Assembly (NCBI RefSeq): GCF_000025965.1
Contig: NC_006513.1
Location: 1,674,001-1,738,000, forward strand
Length of the DNA: 64,000 bases
From: Aromatoleum aromaticum EbN1
Lineage (GTDB): Bacteria; Pseudomonadota; Gammaproteobacteria; Burkholderiales; Rhodocyclaceae
Direction: 5' to 3'
Under the pieces are notes generated by a model. It made no database searches, was not told the DNA's origin, and was given only the letters and a program-made list of their open reading frames with translations. The stretch's first letter is position 1. The number at the start of each line of letters is the position of its first letter. Positions 30,717 to 38,784 of this stretch are shown piece after piece. A program made the position numbers and the translations under genes.

Positions 30717-30962
30717 TCAGACTGAAAGTCGGAAAATAACCTCGCCGTCGACAATGCACTCTCCATCTACAAATTCCCCAATTAAAATGCATTGACCTTT
30801 ATTGAATATTTTCAAATCGGAAGTGGTGTAATTTGCCGGCGCAAACACTTCATTATCCGAGATCCAATAAACGATATTACCGTTGCACTTGATCGTAGCC
30901 CCGTCAAACGCCCCAATTTCAAGTCCATTAGGATCCAGTACTCTTTTCAAAACTTTCTCCAT
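30717..30962 (-). CDS. 81-residue hypothetical cassette protein
   Basis: A small soluble, acidic, probably beta-rich protein: EIGAFDGATIKCNGNIVYWI near the middle and CIVDGEVIFRLSV at the end. No signal peptide or membrane segment. I recognise no family. The low G+C of the gene and its position among attC-like sites suggest it arrived as cassette DNA. No clear attC separates it from its two neighbours. Confidence 0.6.
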   Translation of the reverse strand: MEKVLKRVLDPNGLEIGAFDGATIKCNGNIVYWISDNEVFAPANYTTSDLKIFNKGQCILIGEFVDGECIVDGEVIFRLSV

Positions 30963-31032
30963 ATTGTGTTGTAGCTTACAGCGTCAACTGCATGAGTATC
31001 GAGCGTAAATGCCACGCGGTCTAGCAATTGTA

Positions 31033-31473
31033 TTACGTAATCTTCCTGTTTTGGACCCACAATATCTCACGGCAAATAACGCTGCGGATCTTGCCAAGGC
31101 TGATGGCCTTTAACAAATTGTTCTTGGAAACGCGGTACTTTTCAAGATACCGGATAGCCTTTATTGGGTTTCCGAGGTATTCAATTTCTTCCTCGGACAG
31201 ACCGCACGCGGCTGCCTCGTTTTTCGGATCGGACAACAGGGCTCGTTGTCGCGTAGTTTCTGAAATCAGTTCGTTACGCAATTGCGTGAAGCGCATCTTT
31301 ACGTAAAGAGCTTTGGCTCTGGCTTCGTCCCAATCGCTGTCTGATAGAGCCTTCGTCCACAAACCTTGTTTAACCGCTGAATTTACTAGTTCGGCAGCGA
31401 CGAATTCATAAAGGGCTTCATCGGTCGCATTTGGAGTGGAGCCGCGCTCTCTCAAGAAAGCCAGTATGTCCAT
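31033..31473 (-). CDS. 146-residue hypothetical cassette protein
   Basis: A soluble, helix-rich protein. The N-terminal half (ALYEFVAAELVNSAVKQGLW, DSDWDEARAKALYVKMRFTQL) resembles short hypothetical proteins common in mobile regions of proteobacteria. The second half continues helical and ends in a basic tail. It starts 33 bases after the truncated attC at 31506-31537 on the minus strand, as expected for the first gene of a cassette. Function unknown. Confidence 0.6.
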   Translation of the reverse strand: MDILAFLRERGSTPNATDEALYEFVAAELVNSAVKQGLWTKALSDSDWDEARAKALYVKMRFTQLRNELISETTRQRALLSDPKNEAAACGLSEEEIEYLGNPIKAIRYLEKYRVSKNNLLKAISLGKIRSVICREILWVQNRKIT

Positions 31474-31505
31474 CTATTGATCCTAAGTGATGCTAGGGGC
31501 TGACT

Positions 31506-31537
31506 ACCTAACGGTCCGCTGCAAGCAGTGGTTGGGC
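31506..31537 (-). repeat. truncated attC site
   Basis: On the minus strand: GCCCAAC, then CACTGCTTGCAGCGGACC, then GTTAGGT. Both outer boxes fit RYYYAAC and GTTRRRY, but only 18 bases separate them, against about 58 in the full site at 32251. The centre and one arm look deleted, so folding into a recombinogenic hairpin is doubtful. Confidence 0.7.
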
Positions 31538-31543
31538 AGCACC

Positions 31544-32224
31544 TCATCGACCCAATCCCTCCGGTCGAATCCTTTTCATCAGTTCTTCCTTTTCCACTCT
31601 ACACGTTACAGTCAACTCATCATATGGATCCTCGCCCTCCTGGGAGGGATGCAGCGCAATTCTCACGGGGAGCGTCGGCAGCCATTCTCTAGCCCCCTCT
31701 TCTGGGGAAACCGTGATCACTACACCATCGCGCCTGGCAGAGAACCGAAAGAAGTTCTTTCGTTCTCCTCCGATGAAATCAAAAGCGGTAATTGTTGCAG
31801 TGTCACCGCTGACTTTTCCTTCTAGCATTAGGTAGTCAAACATGGGAACTAAGCGGCATATTGATTTCATCGCGATTTCACCGCCAATCCTGCCGTGCTC
31901 CGCTAGGAGGTGAACCTTGATATCGACATCGGAAAGCTTCATGTCTTCAAAATCAACATAACCCTCAGGATTGGCGGACCAAAGTCCCTCCCATGCCTGA
32001 TCTTCGTAGTACCACGCCAGGAATTTGCCGGATACGCGCGCAAATTCAGAGGGAAGTTTCTCAGCGTTCGTAAGCAACATAGGGCCATTTGCGAGTGAAC
32101 CGTACAACCCTGCGCCAACAAGAGTAATCAAGAACCACACGCGCCGGTACCAAGGCAGTCTAGCCTGAGTACTGGATGTGGCTACAGGCCCTTTGGCAGA
32201 CGGCAGCCTTTTCTTTCGTGCCAT
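31544..32224 (-). CDS. 226-residue membrane-anchored hypothetical cassette protein
   Basis: Begins with a basic stretch (MARKKRLPSAK), followed by one transmembrane segment (RRVWFLITLVGAGLYGSLA), then about 170 residues probably outside the cytoplasm with mixed beta content (YVDFEDMKLSDVDIKVHLLA, DTATITAFDFIGGERKNFFRF). I recognise no family. It starts 27 bases after the full attC and ends seven bases before the truncated one, so it occupies exactly one cassette. Confidence 0.65.
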   Translation of the reverse strand: MARKKRLPSAKGPVATSSTQARLPWYRRVWFLITLVGAGLYGSLANGPMLLTNAEKLPSEFARVSGKFLAWYYEDQAWEGLWSANPEGYVDFEDMKLSDVDIKVHLLAEHGRIGGEIAMKSICRLVPMFDYLMLEGKVSGDTATITAFDFIGGERKNFFRFSARRDGVVITVSPEEGAREWLPTLPVRIALHPSQEGEDPYDELTVTCRVEKEELMKRIRPEGLGR

Positions 32225-32250
32225 ATTACAATTTCGTCAGACGCTAAGAA

Positions 32251-32322
32251 GCCCAACGTGACGCTTCAGCGGACGGCAAAATGCGCAGCATTTTGACGGT
32301 CCGCTGTAAGCAGTTGGTAGGC
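32251..32322 (-). repeat. full-length integron attC-like site (72 bp)
   Basis: Outer boxes GCCCAAC (32251-32257) and GGTAGGC (32316-32322; one mismatch to GTTRRRY). Between them are two long imperfect complementary arms, GCTTCAGCGGACGGCAAAAT and the complement-like ATTTTGACGGTCCGCTGTAA. The size, boxes and unpaired bases are those of an attC recombination site. The arm motif CGGTCCGCTGYAAGCAGT recurs in the two other sites in this zone. Confidence 0.82.
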
Positions 32323-32359
32323 AATTTTCTGGTGAAATGCGGGATGTAAATATAAATGT

Positions 32360-32872
32360 TTACTTTAAATTCACACGAAGGAATTCAACTATTGCTCTCC
32401 CGCCTTTCACGTCAGAGGTGCTGCTACGCCGCCTTCTCACTTCTTCAGGAGGCATACTTCCTTTTGTCTCGCCCCAAGAGCTCCATATTCCATCTTTTGG
32501 CTTGCCTACAAAAAATTCGCAACTTTCCTGGAGGCCATCGCCTCCACCTGAATAGAATCCGATTTTCTCCCATTTGCATTCTTGGAGGACTACTGTATCC
32601 ACCTCCTCAGGATGGAATGGAATGTGCTTCGGATTAACTTGATTCTCATATTCTTCGAACGGAATCGGTGATCCCGACTCGGCATCAATGACAAGGATTT
32701 TGCCTGTTACCGGCAGTCTGTTCTTCACTGTTTTGGCTTCCGCAAGATATTGAACACTCGCCGCGTTAAACGGAGCCAAGCGTTGCTCAATTCGTTCCTC
32801 TTTCTTATTTGTTTGATATATTGCAAACGCGATTAATAAAGCCACGGGAAGTAGTCTTAATATGAAATTCAT
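32360..32872 (-). CDS. 170-residue hypothetical cassette protein with N-terminal anchor
   Basis: Starts with MNFILRLLPVALLIAFAIYQ, a signal anchor or uncleaved signal, so most of the protein should be in the periplasm. The rest is hydrophilic, with a Gly-rich run (GFYSGGGDGLQESCEFFVG) and a C-terminal basic patch RRRRSS. Two cysteines could pair. Its end is 37 bases from the full attC, placing it upstream of that site in cassette orientation. No family recognised. Confidence 0.6.
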   Translation of the reverse strand: MNFILRLLPVALLIAFAIYQTNKKEERIEQRLAPFNAASVQYLAEAKTVKNRLPVTGKILVIDAESGSPIPFEEYENQVNPKHIPFHPEEVDTVVLQECKWEKIGFYSGGGDGLQESCEFFVGKPKDGIWSSWGETKGSMPPEEVRRRRSSTSDVKGGRAIVEFLRVNLK

Positions 32873-32886
32873 GTCGAGTCTTCCTG

Positions 32887-33513
32887 TTAGGCGTCAATCG
32901 CCTTGGACATAATTTCCGCTTCGAGAGAAAGTAGCCGATTCTGAAGCGGTTGTTTGTTTGCAATGTGGTTATCGTCGTAGTATGTAAAGATGACGTCAGA
33001 TACGTCGCCTAGATCGCCGATTGCAGCATTCACAACTGTGTCGATGTCAGGAATGTTCTCGTCCCACACGACGACATCGCACTCATAGTTGAAGTCCTTG
33101 AGCTCTCCGAAGGCTCGGCGCGTAACGTTGCTGCTTCCGATGATGCCCACGACAGGTTGGCCTGCGGCCTTTGCCAAAAACACCTTGGCGTGCCAGCCCA
33201 TACTCGGAATTCGCTTTTTCACCGCAGTGAAGCACGCGCATGCGTTCTTCTCCTGAATTTGTGAAAAGAAGCTGGAATATTGAGCCTTCCAACTGTATGA
33301 GTACAGGCCAAGAGTAGTTAACTTCAGCGGCGCGCAGGAGCGGTGTGCTATGAGATCGAAGTCGGCACCCGTTGAGTACTTTGCGTCGTCTTGAAAGAAG
33401 CCGCTGCAAAGTAGCGCCTCGTCGACCATATCGGATCTGAGAGTGCCGAGTACCGTGCGACGAAACTTGTTCGTGCTGCCCGTGTTGCGGAGGAAGATTG
33501 CGATGCGGTGCAT
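32887..33513 (-). CDS. phospholipase D-like (HKD) protein, cassette-borne
   Basis: The frame opens at 33663, but I chose the ATG at 33513. It stands right after a GCCTAAC/GTTAGGC box (33517-33523), the usual cassette boundary, giving 208 residues. The HKD motif is visible as HAKVFLAKAAGQPVVGIIGSSN near residues 118-139, the fold of PLD-superfamily phosphodiesterases and of BfiI/NgoFVII-type endonucleases. Only one HKD copy is present, so an active site would need a dimer. Its stop TAA lies inside another R box (32886-32892), with no attC arms between it and the next gene. Possible nuclease; substrate unknown. Confidence 0.65.
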   Translation of the reverse strand: MHRIAIFLRNTGSTNKFRRTVLGTLRSDMVDEALLCSGFFQDDAKYSTGADFDLIAHRSCAPLKLTTLGLYSYSWKAQYSSFFSQIQEKNACACFTAVKKRIPSMGWHAKVFLAKAAGQPVVGIIGSSNVTRRAFGELKDFNYECDVVVWDENIPDIDTVVNAAIGDLGDVSDVIFTYYDDNHIANKQPLQNRLLSLEAEIMSKAIDA

Positions 33514-33516
33514 GAT

Positions 33517-33593
33517 GCCTAACAGTTGAGTAGACGGAATCACGAACTTTGAAATAGGCAGGTTCCGCCTATTTGTGCTGGTCGGAACCTGCC
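33517..33593 (-). repeat. R box plus 11-bp-stem hairpin (possible degenerate attC)
   Basis: GCCTAAC at 33517-33523 on the plus strand is followed by a perfect inverted repeat, GGCAGGTTCCG (33557-33567) and CGGAACCTGCC (33583-33593), with a 15-base loop. A matching second R box is not seen. It may be a remnant attC of a different arm type, or simply a hairpin preceding the cassette gene. Confidence 0.4.
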
Positions 33594-34039
33594 AATTTTT
33601 GTACAGAATGCGACCGCTCCATGCGGGGTGCATCATAGCGACCGAAGGAAGGACAATAATCAAATTGTATTAAGACGTCAAAGAATTCCTGCACGGTATC
33701 GGGCTTTGCAAGGCGTTGTCTTAGCGACACAAATGAGCAGTTGGGCATGCGGAGACGTTGGCTCTCCAAAGGCCAACCGAGGGTGGAGAGATCTAGGATT
33801 GGCCGAAGCCGTGTCGTGCCCGAGAAAACAGCAGCCGGACTGTCACTGCACGCGGTAATAGCTAGAATTCTCGAGGGTGCGGCCTCGTCGAGAGCAGCAG
33901 AGGCCGGAGCCCCTCGATCATTGACCACCGTCGGTCCCGCTGAAGACTAGCATCGCTAAGGTTGCCGCCGTCGAATGACGGCTTCGGGGCAGGTATGGCT
34001 ACAGTCCGCTTCTGGCCGAACCCGGCCGATCAATCCCGC
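33594..34039. other. stretch without a recognisable gene, array edge
   Basis: Several short frames are open here on both strands, but none has a ribosome site together with a known pattern. In particular there is no tyrosine recombinase or attI, which would be expected here, upstream of the first cassette, if an integron platform were present. Confidence 0.5.
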
Positions 34040-34609
34040 TCACCTTGTAAACATACCGGTACACCATTGCTGCTCGCATGGCATTCCGTCGTTGTTGCCA
34101 TCCATCATCACGCCCGGACAGTTTTTCAGGAAGGACGTCGCCTCTGAGCAGGAGGTCATTTGCGAGCAATGGGTTCTGCCGTCGCAGCGGAATTTTGATT
34201 CAGCACTTTCGACGACACGCTGTACGCTTTCCTGTGGAATGTCGACGGCCGCTTGAGACTTGGTGAAGCGTGGGTAGATTTCGGCATAGCCATAGGCTAG
34301 GAGCGCCCCGAATACAAGCAGTTTTGCGATGGATGCGATCGGACTCCGCTTTGCCCGTTTTCGATCTAGCGCGTGACGGCGCACGGGTGCTAGCTTGGGT
34401 CGGCCAGGGCGGGAAACGCCGACGGCGCGTTTCTTGCGGTCCTTGTCGAGTTCGATCTCGAACGACAACGGCTCCCCGATTTGCGGACGACGACCGTCGC
34501 GAGGAAATGCGGAAACATGTACGAAGACTTCCGGTCCTCCGTCCTTCGGCACAATGAAACCGAAACCTCGATCGTCGTTCCATTTGCCAAGAGTGCCTTC
34601 GATTCGCAT
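34040..34609 (-). CDS. cold-shock domain / membrane helix / excalibur domain protein
   Basis: About 189 residues from the ATG at 34609 (a start at 34630 adds seven). Three parts: an N-terminal cold-shock OB fold (GTLGKWNDDRGFGFIVPKDGGPEVFVHVSAF, with both RNA-binding RNP motifs), one membrane helix (IASIAKLLVFGALLAYGYAEI), and a C-terminal cysteine-rich excalibur domain with a calcium-loop-like DGNNDGMPCEQQWC. The arrangement puts a nucleic-acid-binding domain and a metal-binding domain on opposite sides of the membrane. Such fusions occur in proteobacteria; the role is unknown. The 250-bp gap to the next gene is featureless. Confidence 0.8.
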   Translation of the reverse strand: MRIEGTLGKWNDDRGFGFIVPKDGGPEVFVHVSAFPRDGRRPQIGEPLSFEIELDKDRKKRAVGVSRPGRPKLAPVRRHALDRKRAKRSPIASIAKLLVFGALLAYGYAEIYPRFTKSQAAVDIPQESVQRVVESAESKFRCDGRTHCSQMTSCSEATSFLKNCPGVMMDGNNDGMPCEQQWCTGMFTR

Positions 34610-34882
34610 TGGTGCCGGCCCGAATGTCATGTTCGGCGAGAGGATAGCATGCTGAAAAACGAAGCGCCGCGCGCGTGCTGCAGCGCATACGAGTGCGCCG
34701 GGGCAGCTTGAGGTGGCGACTGAGCGCTGCCCTCATCGCCTCGAACGGATCATCGACCCCCATCCTGGGGTGCAGCGATTCGGTACGGCAGGGTTTATCC
34801 GCCGCACCGCCGCCGCCGCGCAATTCGAGCAGCATGAGCGGCGATACAAGCTGTCGATGGCGACCCAGGTGGATAGCGCGGT

Positions 34883-35434
34883 CTAGACACTGCGGATCAC
34901 TCGGCATGGATTTCCGGCTGCAAGTACGCCTTCCGGAATGTCACGTGTCACGACGCTACCCGCTCCAATGATCGTTCGAGACCCGATACGGACTCCGGCC
35001 AGAATCAGTGCTCCACCTCCCACCCACACGTCTGCCCCGATCTCGATCGGCTTTCCGTATTCCTGCTTCCTGCGTAGATCGGCGTCGAGTGGATGCAACG
35101 GCGTGAGGATTTGCACGCCCGGGCCGAATAACGTGTAGTCGCCGATGCGGACTTCGCACACATCGAGAACGGTGCAATTGAAGTTGAAAAATACGCGCGC
35201 GCCGAGGCGAATGTTGGAACCGTAGTCACAATAGAAGGGCGGTTGCATCCAGACGGTATCGCCACCGGCGCCGAATAGGTCTTCGAGGACGCGGCGTCTG
35301 ACGCCCTGCTCCGACTCTTTCGTGGCGTTCAGCGTTTGGCATAAGGCGCGTGCCTGGTCCCGCCGGGCAACCAGGTCCGGGTCGAACGGATCATAAAGCT
35401 CTCCCGCGAGCATTTTTTCCCTTTCGGTCCTCAC
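34883..35434 (-). CDS. maltose/galactoside-type sugar O-acetyltransferase
   Basis: A hexapeptide-repeat acetyltransferase using acetyl-CoA to acetylate a sugar hydroxyl. The GTG at 35434 (after GGAGGAGTC) starts RTEREKMLAGELYDPFDPDL, the family N-terminus; the longer frame to 35584 is not supported. This gives 183 residues, the length of E. coli Maa. The left-handed beta-helix repeats are clear (GSNIRLGARVFFNFNCTVLD, IGADVWVGGGALILAGVRIG), with the catalytic histidine in TPLHPLDADLR. Substrate not predictable. Confidence 0.88.
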   Translation of the reverse strand: MRTEREKMLAGELYDPFDPDLVARRDQARALCQTLNATKESEQGVRRRVLEDLFGAGGDTVWMQPPFYCDYGSNIRLGARVFFNFNCTVLDVCEVRIGDYTLFGPGVQILTPLHPLDADLRRKQEYGKPIEIGADVWVGGGALILAGVRIGSRTIIGAGSVVTRDIPEGVLAAGNPCRVIRSV

Positions 35435-35699
35435 GACTCCTCCGACGGCTGTCCAAACTCTGCCAGGCGGAGGCCATGGCAGGACCGATTCGGACCGGAC
35501 CCTTCGCACCCGGTTCCGTTTTCCCGCTCCAGGGGTTTTACCTGACAGGCCCTCTCGCTGCCAGTCCAGGCACGCGCGTTTCACTTCGGAGCGTTGCGAC
35601 GACGCAAGCCCTGCTTCCGCTTCTCCGCTGAAGAACTACTCTTTAACGGCGTCCGTTTCGACTCGGAACAGGCCGCGGCAGCCGGTGGAGGAGGACACG

Positions 35700-37571
35700 A
35701 TGAAGCGAATGGACCTGGCGATGTACCTGGCCCGGCTCGGCGCGGCGCTGTTCGTCGCCACCGCGGTGCTAGCCCCGCTGGCGCTCGCGGCGGAAGGCGG
35801 ATCAGCGTCGGCCACGTCGATCGGCGTGCCGCAAATCGACCCGGCGCAGGCTACCGGTTCGTCCGCGGGAAACGCCGCTTCTTCCCGCGGCGTCGTCTCC
35901 GTGTCGCATCCGCTCGCCGCGGCGGCTGGGGCGCAGATTCTCGAAGCGGGCGGCAACGCGATCGACGCGGCGGCCGCAATCCAGTTCGCGCTGAATGTCG
36001 TCGAACCGCAATTTTCGGGAATCGGCGGCGGCGGTTTCATGATGGTGCATCTCGCCGCGGAGAACCGCACGTTCATCGTCGACTCGCGCGAGAAGGCTCC
36101 TGCAGGGGCAAGCGCCGACATGTTCCTTGGGCAGACTTTCCTGGCTGCATCCACCAGCGGGCATTCGATCGGCGTTCCCGGCACGTTGAAGGGGATCGAT
36201 TACGCGTTGCGCCAGTGGGGGAGCATGACGCTTGCTGCCACTCTCGCGCCAGCGATCCGGCTCGCGGAAGAGGGTTTCCGCATCAATCGGTTCCTCGCCG
36301 CCGACACGTACAACGTGCGCACAACGCTGCAGCCGGAGACGCGCGCGATTTTCCGCCTGCCCGACGGCAGCCCGCTGCCCGAAGGACATCTGCTCGTCCA
36401 GCCGGCGCTGGCGCAGACGTTCCGCCTGATCGCCCGCGACGGCGTCGATCCGTTCTACCGGGGGGATATCGCCCGCGCCATCCTCGACGTGCAGCTGCGG
36501 TCGCAGATCGGCCCTGCCGGCGCAGGGCGCATGACGGCGAGCGATCTCGCGGCTTATGACGTCGCCGTGCGCCAGCCGGTCGAAGGCGACTACCGTGGGT
36601 ACACGATCAAGTCGATGCCGCCGCCCTCGTCCGGCGGCTTGGCGCTGCTCATGATGCTCGAGCTCCTCGAGCCGTTCCCGCTCGGCAGCGGCGACGGCTG
36701 GCGCTTTGGCGGACGCGATGCGTTGCACGCGATGATCGAGGCAATGCGGCTGACTTTTGCCGACCGGTCGGTATGGATGGGCGATCCGGACTTCGTTCCG
36801 GTGCCGGTGAAAGGACTGCTGTCCGAATGCTTTCTCGCGACGCGGCGCGCCTTCATCAACTCCGGTTCGCGCATGGCCACCCCGCTCCCTGGTGACCCGC
36901 GCGCCTGTGATTCGCCGAACCGCCGCCCTCACGACGAGCTGCCCCGCGTGCCGGCGGAGGAAGAGAAGAGCATGCATACGACCCACTTCTCGGTCGTCGA
37001 CGCGGCCGGCAACTTCGTCAGCTACACGAGCACGACCGAGCACACGTGGGGAACCGGCATCCTCGTTCCGGGCTACGGTTTTCTGCTCAACAACCAGTTG
37101 ACCGACTTCAACTTCACGCCGCAATTGAGCGCTTCGACCGGCAATCCGGGCGCAAACGATGCGGGACCGTTCAAGCGGCCACTGTCGTCGATGGCGCCGA
37201 CGATCCTCTTCAAGGACGGCAAACCGCTCATTGCCTATGGCGCGTCAGGAGGTCCGACGATCATCAACACGGTGCTGAACATCACGCTGAACCTTGTCGA
37301 TCACCGCATGGACATCCAGCAGGCGATCGACGCGCCCCGGCTGTCCGTCACGTCCGCAGCCGGAGCGGTGCGCTGCGAGGCCGGATTGCCGCCGGATTCG
37401 TTGCGGCAGCTCGTCGAACTCGGTCATGACCTGCCCGACGTGGCGGGCGTCCCTGTCTGCAATGAATCGATCGGATCCGTACAGGCTGTCGTCATCGAAA
37501 TGCAGAACGGCAGGCGATACGGCGGTGCCGACCAAAGAAGCGAAGGCACGGTCATCGCCTTGCCAAGATAG
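35700..37571 (+). CDS. ggt: gamma-glutamyltransferase
   Basis: A periplasmic N-terminal-nucleophile hydrolase that cleaves gamma-glutamyl bonds of glutathione and related compounds. The ATG at 35700 has GGAGGA before it and starts a signal peptide (LGAALFVATAVLAPLALAAEG). The autocleavage threonine lies in MHTTHFSVVD near residue 426, dividing large and small subunits. Substrate-binding motifs SSGGLALLMMLELLE and PLSSMAPTILF are intact. About 623 residues, slightly longer than E. coli Ggt. Confidence 0.93.
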   Translation: MKRMDLAMYLARLGAALFVATAVLAPLALAAEGGSASATSIGVPQIDPAQATGSSAGNAASSRGVVSVSHPLAAAAGAQILEAGGNAIDAAAAIQFALNVVEPQFSGIGGGGFMMVHLAAENRTFIVDSREKAPAGASADMFLGQTFLAASTSGHSIGVPGTLKGIDYALRQWGSMTLAATLAPAIRLAEEGFRINRFLAADTYNVRTTLQPETRAIFRLPDGSPLPEGHLLVQPALAQTFRLIARDGVDPFYRGDIARAILDVQLRSQIGPAGAGRMTASDLAAYDVAVRQPVEGDYRGYTIKSMPPPSSGGLALLMMLELLEPFPLGSGDGWRFGGRDALHAMIEAMRLTFADRSVWMGDPDFVPVPVKGLLSECFLATRRAFINSGSRMATPLPGDPRACDSPNRRPHDELPRVPAEEEKSMHTTHFSVVDAAGNFVSYTSTTEHTWGTGILVPGYGFLLNNQLTDFNFTPQLSASTGNPGANDAGPFKRPLSSMAPTILFKDGKPLIAYGASGGPTIINTVLNITLNLVDHRMDIQQAIDAPRLSVTSAAGAVRCEAGLPPDSLRQLVELGHDLPDVAGVPVCNESIGSVQAVVIEMQNGRRYGGADQRSEGTVIALPR

Positions 37572-37693
37572 GGGCGCCGATCGCCTCCGGTGAGTTTCAC
37601 TGCCTTTTCGGGGCGGCAGGGGCCGAGGGGGAATCGCAGGGTGGGAACCTGCGCTTTCGCCAGTCCGAACGCCCGCCTTCTGCCTGCGTCCTT

Positions 37694-38374
37694 TCACGCC
37701 GCTTGCGGCAAGTGTCGCCGAAACCACGTTGCCGCGTGCTGCGCGACCGCTTCGAGCGTGCCGGGCTCCTCGAAAAGGTGCGTCGCGCCGGGGACGATCG
37801 TCAGCGCTTTCGTGCAGGAGAGCCTGGCGTACGCTTCCTGGTTCATGCGGATGACCGGCTCGTCCCGTCCGCCGACGAGGAGCAGCGTCGCGGCGCGCAC
37901 CGCTTCGAGCGCGTCGCCCGCGAGATCCGGCCGGCCGCCGCGCGACACTACCGCCCTCACCTCGTCGCCGAGCGCCGCCGCCGCAACCAGCGCCGCGGCC
38001 CCGCCGGTGCTCGCGCCGAAATAGCCGAGCGGAAGATCCGCCGCGTCGGGCTGGCGCCGCAGCCAGCGCGTCGCTTCCCCGAGGCGGCCGGCGAGCAGCC
38101 CGATGTCGAAGCGCAGTTCGCCGGTCCGCGCGTCGACGGCCTCTTCGTCGAGGCTCAGCAGATCGAACAACAGCGTGCCGATCCCGGCGTCGCACAGGAA
38201 GCGCGCGACGAAACGGTTGCGCGGGCTGTGGCGGCTGCTCCCGCTGCCGTGGGCGAAAAGGACAATGCCCGCGGCGCCGTGCGGAATCGTCAGCTCACCC
38301 CCCAGCCGCACCGCACCGACCGGAATCTCGACTGCCCGTCCCGCTCCCGATGACTTTTCCGCCTGACTTGTCAT
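37694..38374 (-). CDS. alpha/beta hydrolase (dienelactone-hydrolase-like)
   Basis: A 226-residue cytoplasmic hydrolase. I chose the ATG at 38374, with GGGAGACGG before it; the longer frame to 38683 runs into the small-RNA region. The nucleophile elbow GYFGASTGGAAALVAAA carries the catalytic serine, the acid is likely in LLVGGRDEPVIRMN, and the histidine is in PGATHLFEEPG. It faces ggt tail to tail. The substrate is unknown; similar proteins are often fused to phosphoribosyltransferases. Confidence 0.82.
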   Translation of the reverse strand: MTSQAEKSSGAGRAVEIPVGAVRLGGELTIPHGAAGIVLFAHGSGSSRHSPRNRFVARFLCDAGIGTLLFDLLSLDEEAVDARTGELRFDIGLLAGRLGEATRWLRRQPDAADLPLGYFGASTGGAAALVAAAALGDEVRAVVSRGGRPDLAGDALEAVRAATLLLVGGRDEPVIRMNQEAYARLSCTKALTIVPGATHLFEEPGTLEAVAQHAATWFRRHLPQAA

Positions 38375-38549
38375 GGCCGTCTCCCAGTTGATTCGCACCT
38401 CTTCATTGGGAGAGGAAGCGATGCAACGGTCGTGCCCGCAAGGGGGCTGGGCGTGTTCAGGTGCGGCGCAGCATCGGAGCCCTCTTCTTGCACCGTGGGT
38501 CGCTCGTGGCGCCATACATCCCGCTGATCGAGCCAACAGAAATTTTGTG

Positions 38550-38578
38550 TTGCGCCGCACAATCCGCTCGGCTATTCT
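38550..38578 (+). promoter_or_regulatory. candidate sigma-70 promoter of a small RNA
   Basis: TTGCGC (38550-38555) and TATTCT (38573-38578) are 17 bases apart. Transcription would begin near 38585 and run into the terminator at 38619-38653. No ORF with a ribosome site follows within this transcript. Confidence 0.45.
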
Positions 38579-38584
38579 TCGCCT

Positions 38585-38653
38585 GTCTCCTCCACCCTCC
38601 TCCTTTGGTGTGGATTTCAGCCCGGGCTCGCAAGCGCCCGGGCTTTCTTTTTT
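38585..38653 (+). ncRNA. candidate small RNA with repeated CCUCC motifs
   Basis: A short transcript of about 70 bases is implied by the promoter and intrinsic terminator. Its 5' half is pyrimidine-rich with three CUCC/CCUCC motifs (TCTCCTCCACCCTCCTCC) that could pair with ribosome-binding sites; the 3' half is the terminator hairpin. The start is inferred. The rest of the 38375-38784 gap holds only the divergent promoters of the flanking genes. Confidence 0.45.
38619..38653 (+). terminator. intrinsic terminator in an intergenic gap
   Basis: Nine-base-pair stem AGCCCGGGC/GCCCGGGCT with an eight-base loop, followed by TTCTTTTTT. It lies 131 bases before the hemerythrin gene and after no plus-strand gene, so it must end a non-coding transcript or shield hemerythrin from read-through. 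Confidence 0.8.
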
Positions 38654-38784
38654 GCGGTCCACGAGGGCCCCTGCCGCCGCCAAAGCTGCGCTCCCGGCGC
38701 CGCGCGTCGCGAAAATCCGCCGCCCCTCGCAAAACGCTCGCGCTTGCGCTAGGGTGCGGGCAGTTATTCAGAACGGGAGATGAC

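Noticed and set aside
33557-33593. Hairpin read as a terminator
   Set aside because: The stem is strong but there is no proper T-run directly after it, and an R box is adjacent; a degenerate attC is at least as likely.
33569-33928. 119-codon minus-strand frame near the array edge
   Set aside because: No ribosome site and no recognised pattern; it runs through the hairpin before the PLD cassette.
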